Below, one piece after another: positions 63,868 through 64,000 of a stretch of DNA of 64,000 bases. The stretch comes from Patiria pectinifera (taxonomy: Eukaryota; Echinodermata; Asteroidea; Valvatida; Asterinidae). Position 1 is the first letter of the stretch. Each line of letters starts with the position of its first letter. A program made the translations under genes and the position numbers. The notes under the pieces are model-generated. The model ran no database searches, was not told where the DNA came from, and worked only from the letters and a program-made list of their open reading frames with translations. Location of the stretch: positions 3,038,001 through 3,102,000 of the forward strand of contig CM057136.1 in NCBI GenBank assembly GCA_029964075.1, read 5' to 3'.

Positions 63868-64000
63868 AAAAACTAAACCCCAATGTCAGGACCATTGTTT
63901 TAGTGAAGTTCTGCATGTAGCACTTTCAAAATCTAGGATTTGAAAGCCCGATTCATAAGCTTTCTTTTAGTACAATAATCATTCAAATCACTCATGTAAT
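63868..64000. mobile_element. Family G palindromic transposon, copy 2 (cut by the window edge)
   Basis: AAACCCCAATGTCAGGACCA and GAAGTTCTGCATGTAGCACT then TTCAAAATCTAGGATTTGAA matches 33150-33280. The copy continues past the right edge. Confidence 0.8.

Noticed and set aside
61700-64000. PDZ exons of the Zasp-like gene
   Set aside because: No G-F-G/W-F-R-type PDZ start or L-x-x-G core was found; this stretch is filled with repeat J, a hAT-like MITE, MITE B5 and the edge of element G2.

Overview
The window looks like nuclear DNA from a marine invertebrate, most likely an echinoderm. This rests on widely spaced GT-AG exons, roughly 60% AT composition, very dense short non-autonomous transposons and tRNA-derived SINEs, and a strong excess of the palindromes TACATGTA and ACCGGT. 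No bacterial, phage or CRISPR content was seen. The species assignment is inference from composition and gene content.

One protein-coding gene dominates the window. On the minus strand, 61696 down to 22003, I can chain twelve exons whose splice phases all agree (1665 coding nt, 555 residues). They encode the ZM motif, a proline-rich linker, an ALP-type LIM domain, a second proline/alanine-rich linker and then two complete and one incomplete Enigma-type LIM domains. This is a Zasp/ALP/Enigma (PDZ and LIM) Z-disc scaffold. The N-terminal PDZ exons are expected beyond the right edge. The C-terminal half of LIM4 was not found. A second gene begins at 14476 on the minus strand with a CARD-domain first exon; its remainder was not found.

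Everything else is intron or intergenic DNA filled with repeats. Five groups stand out. (1) Tandem arrays inside the introns: 24 bp at 24.27-25.87 kb, 11 bp at 27.38-27.93 kb, about 200 bp and rich in CCAAT boxes at 37.76-38.53 kb, 42/84 bp at 48.48-49.06 kb, and 15 bp at 55.84-56.15 kb. (2) Three TTAA-bounded MITE families (A, B, C). (3) hAT-like and Harbinger-like MITEs with recognisable target-site duplications. (4) Several foldback palindromes, one family of which carries a hammerhead-ribozyme-like core. (5) At least seven tRNA-derived SINE copies.

The most unusual pattern is positional. Four of the twelve exons (60033, 58651, 23147, 22003) have a SINE or MITE starting only about 7 to 25 nt inside the intron after the 5' splice site. 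Left of the CARD exon (1-14.1 kb) and between the two genes (14.5-22 kb) I recognise only repeats and unexplained AT-rich DNA. Apart from the listed exons, gene finding by eye has limits: short, divergent or non-coding exons could be missed.
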